Positions 14,247-22,861 of a DNA stretch of 24,251 nucleotides are shown here, one piece after another. The stretch covers positions 1-24,251 of the forward strand of contig VFFY01000088.1 of NCBI GenBank assembly GCA_009392675.1, given 5' to 3'. Under the pieces are notes generated by a model, which was not told where the DNA came from, ran no database searches, and saw only the letters and a list, made by a program, of their open reading frames with translations. The translations under genes and the position numbers were made by a program. Source of the stretch: SAR202 cluster bacterium. GTDB lineage: Bacteria; Chloroflexota; Dehalococcoidia; Lucifugimonadales; UBA826. Position 1 is the first letter of the stretch, and every line of letters begins with the position of its first letter.

Positions 14247-14936
14247 CTAATCCCTCTTTTTATCTACCAGTTTTTGTATGTCAGACATAGATATAACACC
14301 TTGTCTTATCAGTTTAACCTCATTGTCTTCAAAATGGACTATAGTGGAAGGATCTGACGAGGTAGATTCGCCGCCATCGATAATTAGATCTAGAGAGGAA
14401 TCTTTAAATTGGCGTAGGGCCTCATCAGCTGTGGTGGCTGCCTTTTGGCCACTAATGTTTGCACTGGTCCCAGTAATGGGATTACCTGTTTTTTCACATA
14501 GCTTTACTGCTATCTCATGGTTAGGTATACGGAAACCAGCGGTTTTCAATCCTCCTGTGGCCACATCAGGTATGCAATCTGCTTTTTCCAATACCATAGT
14601 CAGCGGCCCAGGCCAGAAACTAGAGGCTAAAACCTTGGCTAGAGGAGGGACAAATTCGGAGAAATTGTTCAGCGAGGAGAAATCTTGGATAAAAATTGGG
14701 AGTGGTGTGGTGGGGTCTCTTTGTTTAACTTCAAACACTTTTGAGACTGCTATGGAATTTGTAGCTATACCCGCAATTCCATATACGGTATCAGTGGGTA
14801 TGCAGACGACACCACCTTCCAATAGTATATTAGCAGCATGTTCCAAAGAATCTTTATTTGCGGGTAATACTGTGGTTATGGCTTGGCACCTGTGAGTTGA
14901 TTTTGGGCGAGTATAACATAGGCGTTTAGGACACAA
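14247..14936 (-). CDS. tsaC: L-threonylcarbamoyladenylate synthase (TsaC/Sua5/YwlC family)
   Basis: This enzyme makes threonylcarbamoyl-AMP from threonine, bicarbonate and ATP for the t6A37 modification of tRNAs reading codons that begin with A. The 229-residue product has GGVVCIPTDTVYGIAG (41-56), the basic substrate site KVFEVKQRDPTTPLPIFI (66-83), SFWPGPLTMVL (105-115) and GTSANISGQKA (154-164). It is the short form without the C-terminal Sua5 domain. The first 17 residues do not resemble the family and the ATG at 14936 has no Shine-Dalgarno, so the true start may be further in, though only an ATA is available in frame before the conserved part. It is divergent from guaA by two bases as called, and heads the run to the prenyl synthetase homologue, pgk and apgM. 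Confidence 0.93.
   Translation of the reverse strand: MCPKRLCYTRPKSTHRCQAITTVLPANKDSLEHAANILLEGGVVCIPTDTVYGIAGIATNSIAVSKVFEVKQRDPTTPLPIFIQDFSSLNNFSEFVPPLAKVLASSFWPGPLTMVLEKADCIPDVATGGLKTAGFRIPNHEIAVKLCEKTGNPITGTSANISGQKAATTADEALRQFKDSSLDLIIDGGESTSSDPSTIVHFEDNEVKLIRQGVISMSDIQKLVDKKRD
14910..14917. promoter_or_regulatory. Overlapping -10-like elements between tsaC and guaA
   Basis: TATAAC (14912-14917) on the plus strand and TATACT (14910-14915) on the minus strand share four bases. The first is 21 bases ahead of the guaA ATG at 14939; neither has a good -35 at proper spacing. If the minus-strand element is used, transcription would begin downstream of the called tsaC start. Confidence 0.3.
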
Positions 14937-14938
14937 TT

Positions 14939-16609
14939 ATGAACGAAGAGCAAGGATTAGATAGTACTCGTCGCATAACTTCTAGTGACGACCTTGAAGT
15001 TTCAGCTTGCCTTGAAATATCTCAAGAAAAAGCAGGGCATGGACCGGCCACTGAAGGCGAGATGTCACCCCAGAGAGAATCCATTTTAATTGTAGATTTT
15101 GGATCCCAATACAGCCGCTTAATTGCTAGAAGAGTCAGAGAAAATAGTGTTTATTGTGAAATCATTTCCTTTAATACTAACTGGAGTGAAGTCGAGGGTT
15201 TAAACCCCAAGGGGATCATACTCTCAGGTGGACCGGCTAGTGTTTATGATGAGACTTCTCCGCTAGCTCCTCTATGGGTTTTTGAATCAGGGTTACCTAT
15301 TTTGGGAATTTGCTATGGGATGCAGGTTTTGGTTCATCAATTGGGTGGTAAAGTGGCGGCCTCAACCAAGAAAGAATATGGACATGCCGTACTACATCAA
15401 ACCAAACCAAATGAACCTCTGTTTACTGGGTTACCTCAATCATTATCTGTCTGGATGAGTCATGCCGATCAGGTTACCGAATTACCTCCCGGATTTGTAT
15501 CGATGGCTCATACCGACAATTCTCCAATTGCTGTAGTTGGTAACGACAAAGGCATTCTGGGGATACAGTTTCATCCAGAAGTTGCTCACACACCGCAAGG
15601 TTCAAATATTATTGAAAACTTCCTCACAAAAACCTGCAATATGGGGCAGACATGGACTCCTGATAATTTTGTAGTGGATTCGGTCAATAGGATCAGAGAA
15701 CAAGTCGGAAAAGGTAAAGTGATATGTGCCCTTTCAGGAGGAGTGGATTCTGCAGTAGCTGCAACTTTGGTTCACAAGGCGGTCGGAGACCAATTAACTT
15801 GCATATTTGTGAATAATGGCTTGATGAGGAGAGGTGAGCCGGACCGTGTAAGGGAAACCTTTGAGAAGTATATGGATATCAATCTCATTTTTAGTGAATC
15901 GACAGAAAGGTTTCTCACCGGTTTGGCCGGGGTAATAGACCCCGAGAGGAAGAGAAAGATAATAGGAGAAGAGTTCATTAATGTTTTTGATGAAGAAGCC
16001 TTAAAATTGGGTGTAGTTGATTTTTTGACTCAGGGAACCCTATATCCGGACGTAATTGAGAGTAAGACGAGTGACAACTCTGTTTCTGCGACCATTAAAA
16101 CGCATCACAATGTTGGTGGGCTTCCTGACCACATGAAAATGGAGCTTGTAGAGCCGCTAAGGTACCTATTCAAAGACGAAGTTCGACAGGTTGGCTTGGA
16201 ATTAGGACTGCCTGAGGAAATGGTCTTTAGGCAACCTTTTCCGGGCCCTGGATTGGCCATTCGAATTATGGGGGAGGTGACATCAGAGAAGCTGGAAATT
16301 TTGAGAGCTGCTGATTGGATAGTGATGGATGAGATAAAGGCAAATGGCTTATACAATGAGCTATGGCAGACTTTTGCAGTTCTTACGGGGTCCAGGTCAG
16401 TAGGTGTTACCGGTGATTTCAGAACGTACGGTCACGTGATTGCTATAAGAGCGGTGAAAAGTGACGATGCGATGACTGCGGACTGGGCTCGCTTGCCTTA
16501 TGATGTTTTGGCTTCTATTTCCAGCCGTATCTCAAACGAAGTTTCGGACGTGAACAGAGTGGTTTTTGATATAACCAGCAAACCTCCCGGCACCATTGAG
16601 TGGGAATGA
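14939..16609 (+). CDS. guaA: GMP synthase (glutamine-hydrolysing)
   Basis: GuaA aminates XMP to GMP using glutamine and ATP. The glutaminase domain begins at ILIVDFGSQYSRLIARR (49-65) and has the class I triad C125 (GICYGMQ), H212 and E214 (QFHPEV). The ATP pyrophosphatase domain has the P-loop ALSGGVDSAVAA (264-275), and the dimerisation domain ends in the family-typical DITSKPPGTIEWE. The product is 556 residues, about 40 longer than usual, because residues 1-41 are a polar, acidic and serine-rich extension. AGGA seven bases before 14939 supports the long start; M42 at 15062 would give a normal-length enzyme and has only a weak GGCGAG ahead of it. It heads a plus-strand purine-rich run and is divergent from tsaC. 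Confidence 0.97.
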   Translation: MNEEQGLDSTRRITSSDDLEVSACLEISQEKAGHGPATEGEMSPQRESILIVDFGSQYSRLIARRVRENSVYCEIISFNTNWSEVEGLNPKGIILSGGPASVYDETSPLAPLWVFESGLPILGICYGMQVLVHQLGGKVAASTKKEYGHAVLHQTKPNEPLFTGLPQSLSVWMSHADQVTELPPGFVSMAHTDNSPIAVVGNDKGILGIQFHPEVAHTPQGSNIIENFLTKTCNMGQTWTPDNFVVDSVNRIREQVGKGKVICALSGGVDSAVAATLVHKAVGDQLTCIFVNNGLMRRGEPDRVRETFEKYMDINLIFSESTERFLTGLAGVIDPERKRKIIGEEFINVFDEEALKLGVVDFLTQGTLYPDVIESKTSDNSVSATIKTHHNVGGLPDHMKMELVEPLRYLFKDEVRQVGLELGLPEEMVFRQPFPGPGLAIRIMGEVTSEKLEILRAADWIVMDEIKANGLYNELWQTFAVLTGSRSVGVTGDFRTYGHVIAIRAVKSDDAMTADWARLPYDVLASISSRISNEVSDVNRVVFDITSKPPGTIEWE

Positions 16610-16622
16610 ACTGCAGTAAAAA

Positions 16623-17090
16623 ATGATTGATAATTATTCCGACGAATACTTGAAACAGATACTTGCTGAAGTTAAGTCTATTGCAGTGGTAGGAGCTAGT
16701 CTAAATTCTCATCGTGATAGCTTTAAAGTTATAAAAAAGCTAATAGATTACGGCTATAGAGTAATACCTGTGAATCCTAATGAGGTTGGAAACGATATTT
16801 TTGGACTATGTTTTCATGCCGATTTGAAATCCATAGATGGACCTATAGATATGGTGGATGTTTTTCGTTCTAGTGATGCTATTATGGGTATTGCTCAAGA
16901 GGCTATAGAAGTAGGGGCCAAAGTGTTATGGACTCAGTTGGATATCATTAATGAAGCAGCAGCGAGTCTTGCCGAAAAAGCGGGCCTGAAAGTTGTCATG
17001 AACCGATGCCCCAAAATGGAATTGGCCAAACCATTTCTGGCCCCTGGCGTTTGGAGTATTCGGACTGGGAAAAAAGGGCTAAAGGACTAA
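16623..17090 (+). CDS. CoA-binding domain protein (YccU-like)
   Basis: A 155-residue protein consisting of a single Rossmann-like CoA-binding domain as found at the N-terminus of acyl-CoA and succinyl-CoA synthetases. The nucleotide-binding strand-loop-helix is SIAVVGASLNSHRDSFKVIK (19-38), with GYRVIPVNPNE (44-54) next and NRCPKMEL (127-134) near the end, where the stand-alone family usually has a conserved arginine-cysteine pair. There is no ligase or ATP-grasp part, so a binding or sensing role is more likely than catalysis; none is established. It starts 13 bases after guaA and no Shine-Dalgarno is visible. Family assignment is good, role unknown. Confidence 0.88.
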   Translation: MIDNYSDEYLKQILAEVKSIAVVGASLNSHRDSFKVIKKLIDYGYRVIPVNPNEVGNDIFGLCFHADLKSIDGPIDMVDVFRSSDAIMGIAQEAIEVGAKVLWTQLDIINEAAASLAEKAGLKVVMNRCPKMELAKPFLAPGVWSIRTGKKGLKD

Positions 17091-17107
17091 TTGTTAATTA
17101 AATTATT

Positions 17108-17905
17108 ATGGTAGACGACTCTAGCATACTACATGTCGAACACACTGATGAAGGCGTGTTACGACTCACAATGGACGATCAGCGAAGTAGAAATGCCTTA
17201 TCAGAGATTATGATGAAATCTTTGATTGAAGAGTTAACAAAAGTTTCCTCAAACGATGCCGTTAGAGTCGTTGTTATTGCTTCCAATGGCCCGGTATTTA
17301 GTGCCGGACATGATTTAAAGGAAATAACCAAAGTTAGAAATCAAAATGATTTTGGAGAAGAATACTTTAAAAAATTATTTGGTACGTGTTCGGCATTGAT
17401 GAAACTAATTGTTGCATATCCTAAGCCAGTGATTGCTGAAGTATCAGGAATAGCGACTGCAGCAGGTTGTCAGTTGGTTGCTAGTTGTGACCTTGCTACC
17501 TCTTCAGATTCAGCACAGTTTGCTACACCGGGAGTGAATATCGGTTTGTTTTGTTCCACTCCTATGGTTGCATTGTCTCGAAATGTAAGTAAGAAACATG
17601 CGATGGAAATGCTTTTAACCGGAGACATGATTAATGCAAAAAAAGCAAAAGAGATTGGCTTAATAAATAATTATTTTCAAACAGAAGAATTAACTAAGGA
17701 GACTATGGTTTTAGCTAACAAAATCGCTAGCAAATCATCCTCCACAGTATCTGTGGGTAAAGGCGCTTTTTATACTCAGTCTGAATTAGATTTATATGCA
17801 GCTTACGAATACACCTCTCAGGTAATGGTGAAAAACATACTTCAGGAAGATGCTAAAGAGGGTATTGACGCATTCCTTGAAAAGCGATCTCCTAAATGGG
17901 AATGA
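17108..17905 (+). CDS. Enoyl-CoA hydratase/isomerase family protein, ECHDC3-like, lacking the usual catalytic glutamates
   Basis: A 265-residue crotonase-fold protein. The CoA and oxyanion-hole segments are present: SAGHDL (65-70) and GIATAAGCQLVASCDLA (114-130). The two glutamates of true enoyl-CoA hydratases are not: the first position is Q122 and the second falls in TPGVNIGLFCSTP (140-152), which has no acidic residue. This segment closely resembles the ECHDC3 branch of the family, whose reaction is not firmly known. The product could be an isomerase, a hydrolase or a CoA-ester binder rather than a hydratase. It overlaps the following amidohydrolase by an ATGA, and follows the CoA-binding protein by 17 bases with no Shine-Dalgarno, so the three may act together on a CoA ester. 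That link is inferred from position. Confidence 0.88.
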   Translation: MVDDSSILHVEHTDEGVLRLTMDDQRSRNALSEIMMKSLIEELTKVSSNDAVRVVVIASNGPVFSAGHDLKEITKVRNQNDFGEEYFKKLFGTCSALMKLIVAYPKPVIAEVSGIATAAGCQLVASCDLATSSDSAQFATPGVNIGLFCSTPMVALSRNVSKKHAMEMLLTGDMINAKKAKEIGLINNYFQTEELTKETMVLANKIASKSSSTVSVGKGAFYTQSELDLYAAYEYTSQVMVKNILQEDAKEGIDAFLEKRSPKWE

Positions 17906-18678
17906 ACAAAACAACAAAACTCCCCATTTTTGACAGCCATTTTCACATCATTAGTAAAGGGTATCCTCTTGAATTAAACAATGGGTATCTTCCAGATGAG
18001 TTTAGTATCAACGATTACTATAAACGCATTTGTAGTTACACTTCAGTAGGAGGGGCAGTAGTATCCGGCTCATTTCAAGGATTTGACCAAACATATTTGC
18101 TCGCGGCCTTGAAGACGTTAGGGTCAGGGTTTGTAGGTGTAACCCAGCTCCCGGTAACTGTGAGTGATGAAGAAATATTGAATTTAGACAACCGTGGGAT
18201 CAGAGCGGTAAGATTTAATTTAAACAGAGGAGGATCTGCCGGAGCCGAAGATTTGATCTCTATGGCTACGAGGATCTATGATCTAGTCGGATGGCATGTG
18301 GAACTATATCTAGGACCCGAGTCACTCTCTCATTTGCAGGATAAAATTCCTGCTTTGCCCAAAGTCTGTATTGACCACCTAGGTATATCTGATTCTAATC
18401 TTGAAATACTTTTAAATCTTATTCGAGATGGATTGGCTATTAAAGCTACTGGGTTTGGTCGGGTAGATCTTAATGTAGAGGAAGCCATAACGAAAATACA
18501 TAAAGTAAGCCCGGATGCGTTGATGTTTGGGACTGATTTACCTTCCACTCGAGCACGCCGAGTATATTCGGATCAAGACTTTTACACTGTACTTGATGTG
18601 TTGGGAGAAAATGAAGGCCAGAAAGTATTTAGTGAAAATGCCATAAACTTCTATGGGGTAGAAAAAACTCGAGCATAA
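17902..18678 (+). CDS. Amidohydrolase family (amidohydrolase 2) TIM-barrel metal-dependent hydrolase
   Basis: A 258-residue protein of the amidohydrolase-2 type, which includes decarboxylases and lactone or amide hydrolases acting on dicarboxylates and aromatic acids. Metal-site landmarks, numbered from this start, are the HxH at residues 13 and 15 (FDSHFHI), a histidine at 132 (GWHVELY), a histidine at 159 (CIDHLG) and an aspartate at 212 (FGTDLPS). The ATG at 17902 overlaps the stop of the enoyl-CoA hydratase homologue in ATGA, the usual form of translational coupling; an in-frame ATG at 17896 would add two residues. purD begins 26 bases after its stop. The substrate is unknown; a CoA-derived or lactone-type acid would fit the neighbours. 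Confidence 0.9.
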   Translation: MNKTTKLPIFDSHFHIISKGYPLELNNGYLPDEFSINDYYKRICSYTSVGGAVVSGSFQGFDQTYLLAALKTLGSGFVGVTQLPVTVSDEEILNLDNRGIRAVRFNLNRGGSAGAEDLISMATRIYDLVGWHVELYLGPESLSHLQDKIPALPKVCIDHLGISDSNLEILLNLIRDGLAIKATGFGRVDLNVEEAITKIHKVSPDALMFGTDLPSTRARRVYSDQDFYTVLDVLGENEGQKVFSENAINFYGVEKTRA

Positions 18679-18704
18679 CAATATCATTTGGAAGGTAATC
18701 TAGC

Positions 18705-19961
18705 TTGAAAATACTGCTTATTGGTAGTGGTGGCAGGGAGCATGCCATTGCTTGGAAAATTAATCAGAGTCCTAAACTAGAAAAGCTATTCATAGCTCCC
18801 GGAAATGCCGGTACGAAATCAATTGGCACTAATGTCGAAATTGCCGACACAGATATTGAAGCACTGAAGAATTTTGCCTTGGCGAGAGAAATTGATTTAA
18901 CTATTGTTGGGCCAGAAGCTCCCTTGGCTTTGGGCATAGTGGATGTTTTTGTGGAGGCAGGACTTCCTATTTTTGGACCAACAGCTTCTGCCGCCAAGCT
19001 GGAATCCAGTAAGTCTTTTGCAAAAGATGTTATGGAAAAATGGGATATCCCAACCGCCTCACACAAAGTTTTTCAGGATTCTGAGGATGCTAATTCATAC
19101 CTGGAAAGCCTGAATTCCTTTCCTACAGTTTTAAAGGCTGACGGATTGGCAGCGGGAAAAGGTGTATATATTTGCCAACATAAATCCGAAGCTGTAACTG
19201 CACTTCAAGACATAATGGTCTCAAAGGTGTTTGGTGATGCAGGAACAACCTTGGTAATAGAAGAGTTTTTAGAGGGTTGGGAGCTAAGTGTGTTTGCATT
19301 TACAGATGGAGAATCCATTTCCGATCTGGTTGCTGCTTGTGACTACAAAAGGATCGGGGAAGGAGATACAGGCCCTAATACGGGAGGGATGGGTGCATTT
19401 TCTCCACCTAGGATTTGGGACCAAAACCTAAAAGACCAAATTAGAGATTTGGTGATTAGGCCGATTGTTGAAGCAATGAGAACTGATCATGAGCCTTTCG
19501 TTGGAACAATATTTGCTGGAATGATGATTACAGCGGAAGGTCCAAAAGTTGTGGAGTTCAATTGCAGGTTAGGCGACCCCGAAACCCAGGTCATTTTGCC
19601 CCTTCTTAGAAATGATATTTTGGAGATATTCGAAAGCTGTGTGAACGGACGATTGAAGTCCGTTAAGGTTGAGTGGAGAAAAGATGCGAGTGTTGCTGTA
19701 GTATTGGCATCAGGTGGGTATCCTTCAGCATACACAACGGGTTACCCTATCGACGGACTGGCATTGGGTGGAGATTCGGTGAATATATTCCATGCTGGAA
19801 CAAAGCTAGACGGGGAAGGTAGAATTGTTACTAATGGAGGCCGAGTACTCGCTGTCAATGCTTTGGCACAGGATATCAATCAAGCAGCTGACGTAGTATA
19901 TGAAAATATCCGGGCAATTACCTTTAATGATATGTACTATCGGACAGATGTATCGAAATAA
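18705..19961 (+). CDS. purD: Phosphoribosylamine-glycine ligase
   Basis: PurD joins glycine to phosphoribosylamine with ATP, the second step of purine synthesis. The 418-residue product starts with the nucleotide-binding KILLIGSGGREHAIAWK (2-18) and continues through VGPEAPLALGIVD (68-80), the ATP-grasp region VLKADGLAAGKGVYI (142-156), DYKRIGEGDTGPNTGGMGAF (213-232) and FNCRLGDPETQ (285-295), where the usual phenylalanine of RFGDPETQ is leucine. The start is TTG at 18705-18707, nine bases after GGAAGG (18690-18695), one of the clearer Shine-Dalgarno sites here; family similarity begins at the first residue, so this rare start codon is well supported. purB follows after 30 bases. Confidence 0.97.
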   Translation: MKILLIGSGGREHAIAWKINQSPKLEKLFIAPGNAGTKSIGTNVEIADTDIEALKNFALAREIDLTIVGPEAPLALGIVDVFVEAGLPIFGPTASAAKLESSKSFAKDVMEKWDIPTASHKVFQDSEDANSYLESLNSFPTVLKADGLAAGKGVYICQHKSEAVTALQDIMVSKVFGDAGTTLVIEEFLEGWELSVFAFTDGESISDLVAACDYKRIGEGDTGPNTGGMGAFSPPRIWDQNLKDQIRDLVIRPIVEAMRTDHEPFVGTIFAGMMITAEGPKVVEFNCRLGDPETQVILPLLRNDILEIFESCVNGRLKSVKVEWRKDASVAVVLASGGYPSAYTTGYPIDGLALGGDSVNIFHAGTKLDGEGRIVTNGGRVLAVNALAQDINQAADVVYENIRAITFNDMYYRTDVSK

Positions 19962-19991
19962 ATTTAGGGTGTAGTGGTTTAGAGAAATTTA

Positions 19992-21284
19992 ATGATTGAA
20001 CGTTACTCTCGACCGAAGATGAAGTCTGTTTGGTCGGACAAAAATAAATATGACAAGTGGCTGAAAATAGAGATAGCTGTCTGCGAAGCTTGGAATAAAG
20101 CAGGATTGATTCCTGATGACGACATAGTCAAAATCAGAAAAGCTAATTATGATTTCGATCTATTTTACGAAATATTGGATCGTACAAAGCACGATATGAC
20201 CGCTTTCCTGCAATCTACAACGGCCAATTTGGGCCCAGAGGGGCGATGGCTACACCAAGGACTTACTACAAGTGATGTTTGGGATACCGCGACAAGTCTA
20301 CAACTGGTCGAAGCAGCGCAACTTTTAGATTTTGAATTAGAGCAACTAGAATCTGCGCTAAAGCACACAGCAGTTAAACACAAAAATACTCTGATGATGG
20401 GCCGGACCCACGGGGTTCATGCAGAACCTATTACTTTTGGGCTGAAAATGGCCCTTTGGTGGGATGAAGTGAAGCGGGGTAGAACAAGACTTCATGAGGC
20501 CACTACCAGCATATCCGTCGGAAAATTTTCAGGCCCTGTTGGCACACATGCTACGGTTTCACCATCAATAGAAAAGGATGTATGCGATTTTTTAGGCTTG
20601 TCCCCTGCACCGGTATCTAATCAGGTTATCCAAAGGGATCGGCATGCACATTTTATTACTACCTTGGCCTTGGTTGCCGCAACACTAGAGAAAATCGCCA
20701 CTGAAATTAGAGGCTTACAAAGGACAGAAATTAGGGAGGTAGAGGAACCGTTCACGGAGGGCCAAACAGGATCCTCCTCGATGCCACATAAAAGGAACCC
20801 AGAGTTGACTGAGAGAGTATGTGGGTTGGCTAGGCTCATTAGAGGTCATTCCATAACTGCTATGGAAAATGTGGCTTTATGGGGTGAAAGAGATATTAGC
20901 CATTCATCTGCTGAAAGGGTGATACTGCCAGACTCCTGCATGGCACTAGATTACATTACCAATTTGCTGACGGGAGTAATAGAGGGATTACGAATTTATG
21001 AGGATCGTATGCTGGAGAATATGGAACTCACTAGAGGTTTGTTATTTTCTCAGCGGGCCATGCTTCTGCTGGTGGAAAAAGGACTTGCTAGAGAAGACTC
21101 TTACAAGATAGTTCAAGAGAATTCCATGAAAACTTGGGACGATGGATTGGATTTCAGGAAATTAATATCAAATGATCGTAGGGTGACCGACATCGTGTCT
21201 GCTGAAGAATTAGCTGAGCTTTTCGATTACTCGCATTACACAAAGTATGTTGATGATATTTTCGATAAGGCTTCTCTTAGTTAA
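19992..21284 (+). CDS. purB: Adenylosuccinate lyase
   Basis: PurB cleaves SAICAR to AICAR and adenylosuccinate to AMP, each time releasing fumarate. The 430-residue product is of the bacterial short type. It begins with the typical MIERYSRPKMKSVWS. Catalytic landmarks are H68 (TKHDMTAF), LHQGLTTSDVWDTA (87-100), GRTHGVHAEPITFG (137-150) with H140, and the flexible signature loop GSSSMPHKRNP (260-270) carrying the catalytic serine. It lies between purD and purC; purC begins two bases after its stop. Only a weak AGAG is visible before the ATG. Confidence 0.98.
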   Translation: MIERYSRPKMKSVWSDKNKYDKWLKIEIAVCEAWNKAGLIPDDDIVKIRKANYDFDLFYEILDRTKHDMTAFLQSTTANLGPEGRWLHQGLTTSDVWDTATSLQLVEAAQLLDFELEQLESALKHTAVKHKNTLMMGRTHGVHAEPITFGLKMALWWDEVKRGRTRLHEATTSISVGKFSGPVGTHATVSPSIEKDVCDFLGLSPAPVSNQVIQRDRHAHFITTLALVAATLEKIATEIRGLQRTEIREVEEPFTEGQTGSSSMPHKRNPELTERVCGLARLIRGHSITAMENVALWGERDISHSSAERVILPDSCMALDYITNLLTGVIEGLRIYEDRMLENMELTRGLLFSQRAMLLLVEKGLAREDSYKIVQENSMKTWDDGLDFRKLISNDRRVTDIVSAEELAELFDYSHYTKYVDDIFDKASLS

Positions 21285-21286
21285 CT

Positions 21287-22177
21287 ATGTCAATCGATAG
21301 TTCGGATACTCTATTAGAATCAAACCTTGCTAACTTAATACACAGAGGCAAGGTACGTGACACCCATTGTATCGATGAAGAAACTTTACTTATGGTATCT
21401 ACTGACAGGGTATCGGCTTACGATGTTGTGATGCCCAATGCGATACCAGGGAAAGGGGCGATATTAAATCAGATGTCGATATTTTGGTTTGGAATGACAA
21501 AAGATATCGTTCCTAACCATTTAATTAATTTTGCTATGGATATGGAAGATATGGATCTTCCTGCCAATGTACGACGACGATCTATGATAGTAAAAAAGGC
21601 CGAGCGAATCGATATTGAATGTGTGGCCCGAGGATATATAACAGGATCTGCCCTGCAGGAATACCAAGAAAGTGGGAAGATAGCTGGAGTTGAGATGTCT
21701 GTGGGTATGAAGGAAGGAGACCTTTTTGAACGGCCAATTTTTACTCCCGCCACCAAAGCTGAAACTGGCCATGATGAGAATATATCATTAGAGAATATGG
21801 AGGATATGATCGGGGGAGAATTAACTCATATGTTGAAACGTATGACGTTGGAAATATACCAATTCGCACACAGATACGCTCTTAATAAGAATATAATAAT
21901 TGCGGATACAAAAATGGAATTCGGGTTTATCGACGGGAGATTGAGTTTAATTGATGAATTGTTAACCCCGGATTCTAGTAGGTTCTGGGACAAAAACTCA
22001 TATTCTCCAGGTAACGCACAGTCGAATTATGATAAGCAATTTGTGCGAGATTGGTTAGCTAACCAAGGATGGGATAAGGAGCCTCCCGCCCCTAAATTAC
22101 CTGAGGATATTGTTAACAAAACGAGTATACGTTATCGGGAAGCTTTCGATAAACTTACAGAGACTGACCTACGATAA
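21287..22177 (+). CDS. purC: Phosphoribosylaminoimidazole-succinocarboxamide synthase
   Basis: PurC condenses CAIR with aspartate using ATP to form SAICAR, the substrate of the upstream purB product. The 296-residue protein is of the longer family form. Motifs are HRGKVRDTH (19-27), TDRVSAYDVVMPNAIPGKG (39-57), ECVARGYITGSALQEYQ (111-127), DTKMEFGFIDG, the aspartate-binding LIDELLTPDSSRFW and QFVRDWL near the end. The ATG is two bases after the purB stop, so the pair is translationally coupled. A DUF3105 gene follows after 33 bases. Confidence 0.97.
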   Translation: MSIDSSDTLLESNLANLIHRGKVRDTHCIDEETLLMVSTDRVSAYDVVMPNAIPGKGAILNQMSIFWFGMTKDIVPNHLINFAMDMEDMDLPANVRRRSMIVKKAERIDIECVARGYITGSALQEYQESGKIAGVEMSVGMKEGDLFERPIFTPATKAETGHDENISLENMEDMIGGELTHMLKRMTLEIYQFAHRYALNKNIIIADTKMEFGFIDGRLSLIDELLTPDSSRFWDKNSYSPGNAQSNYDKQFVRDWLANQGWDKEPPAPKLPEDIVNKTSIRYREAFDKLTETDLR

Positions 22178-22210
22178 AAAAAATTAAATATGGTGTTTTG
22201 ATAAAAGAAC

Positions 22211-22858
22211 ATGAGTACACAGAATTCTAAGAATAGGCCTACCCCAACCCAAGCACGCGCTGCCCGTCGAGAAAGAAGACAAAACCGTAGAAAATTTACC
22301 AGAGTCTTTATAGGTTTTGCTATTGGGGGTGTTGCCCTTTTACTTATATTAGGGCTTATTTTGCCTATGCTTGGTAATTTAGGTGGTTCAGCTGATAAAG
22401 TGCCTGATGGTCCAGGAAAGCAGATCGAATCTGACGGTAAAGATCATATTGACGAAGGTTCAGAACATCCATCATACAGAACTGTACCAGCTGCATCTGG
22501 TTGGCACTACCGGCAACCACTTGCCCCCGTTTCATGGGGAATACATACAGAATATATTCCAGAGGAGAAACGCATTCATAACCTCGAGCATGGGGGTATT
22601 TCCATAGTATATAGCTGCGCCGAACCGATTAGTGATGAATGTAAGCAACTGGTTGAGTCATTGACGAGCATAGTCGATAGAGCTAGAGAGGCTAATTTGA
22701 AAGTAGTAATGTCGCCATACCCCGGGATGGCTACTAAAATAGCTCTGACGGCATGGACTTTTATTGATGCTTTTGATGAGTTTGATGAGGATCGGATAAA
22801 AGACTTCATAAATGCTCATGAAAGTTCACCTAACGCACCAGAGAGGTATGCTAACTAG
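22211..22858 (+). CDS. DUF3105 single-pass membrane protein
   Basis: A 215-residue protein with a very basic N-terminus (residues 15-31, rich in arginine), one hydrophobic membrane segment at about 33-55 and an extracytoplasmic domain. That domain has the DUF3105 pattern: a polar HIDEGSEHPSY stretch, ASGWHYRQPLAPVSWGIHTEYIPEEK and the signature HNLEHGGI (123-130), with C136 and C144 close behind. The conserved histidines could bind a metal, but no function is established for the family. The positive N-terminus predicts that the C-terminal domain faces outward. It is wedged between purC (33 bases) and purS (three bases), an odd place for a membrane protein, and probably shares the purine transcript. 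Confidence 0.9.
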   Translation: MSTQNSKNRPTPTQARAARRERRQNRRKFTRVFIGFAIGGVALLLILGLILPMLGNLGGSADKVPDGPGKQIESDGKDHIDEGSEHPSYRTVPAASGWHYRQPLAPVSWGIHTEYIPEEKRIHNLEHGGISIVYSCAEPISDECKQLVESLTSIVDRAREANLKVVMSPYPGMATKIALTAWTFIDAFDEFDEDRIKDFINAHESSPNAPERYAN

Positions 22859-22861
22859 ACC

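Noticed and set aside
14278..14895. Open frame of 205 residues on the plus strand opposite tsaC.
   Set aside because: It mirrors a well-conserved gene and has no Shine-Dalgarno or family resemblance.
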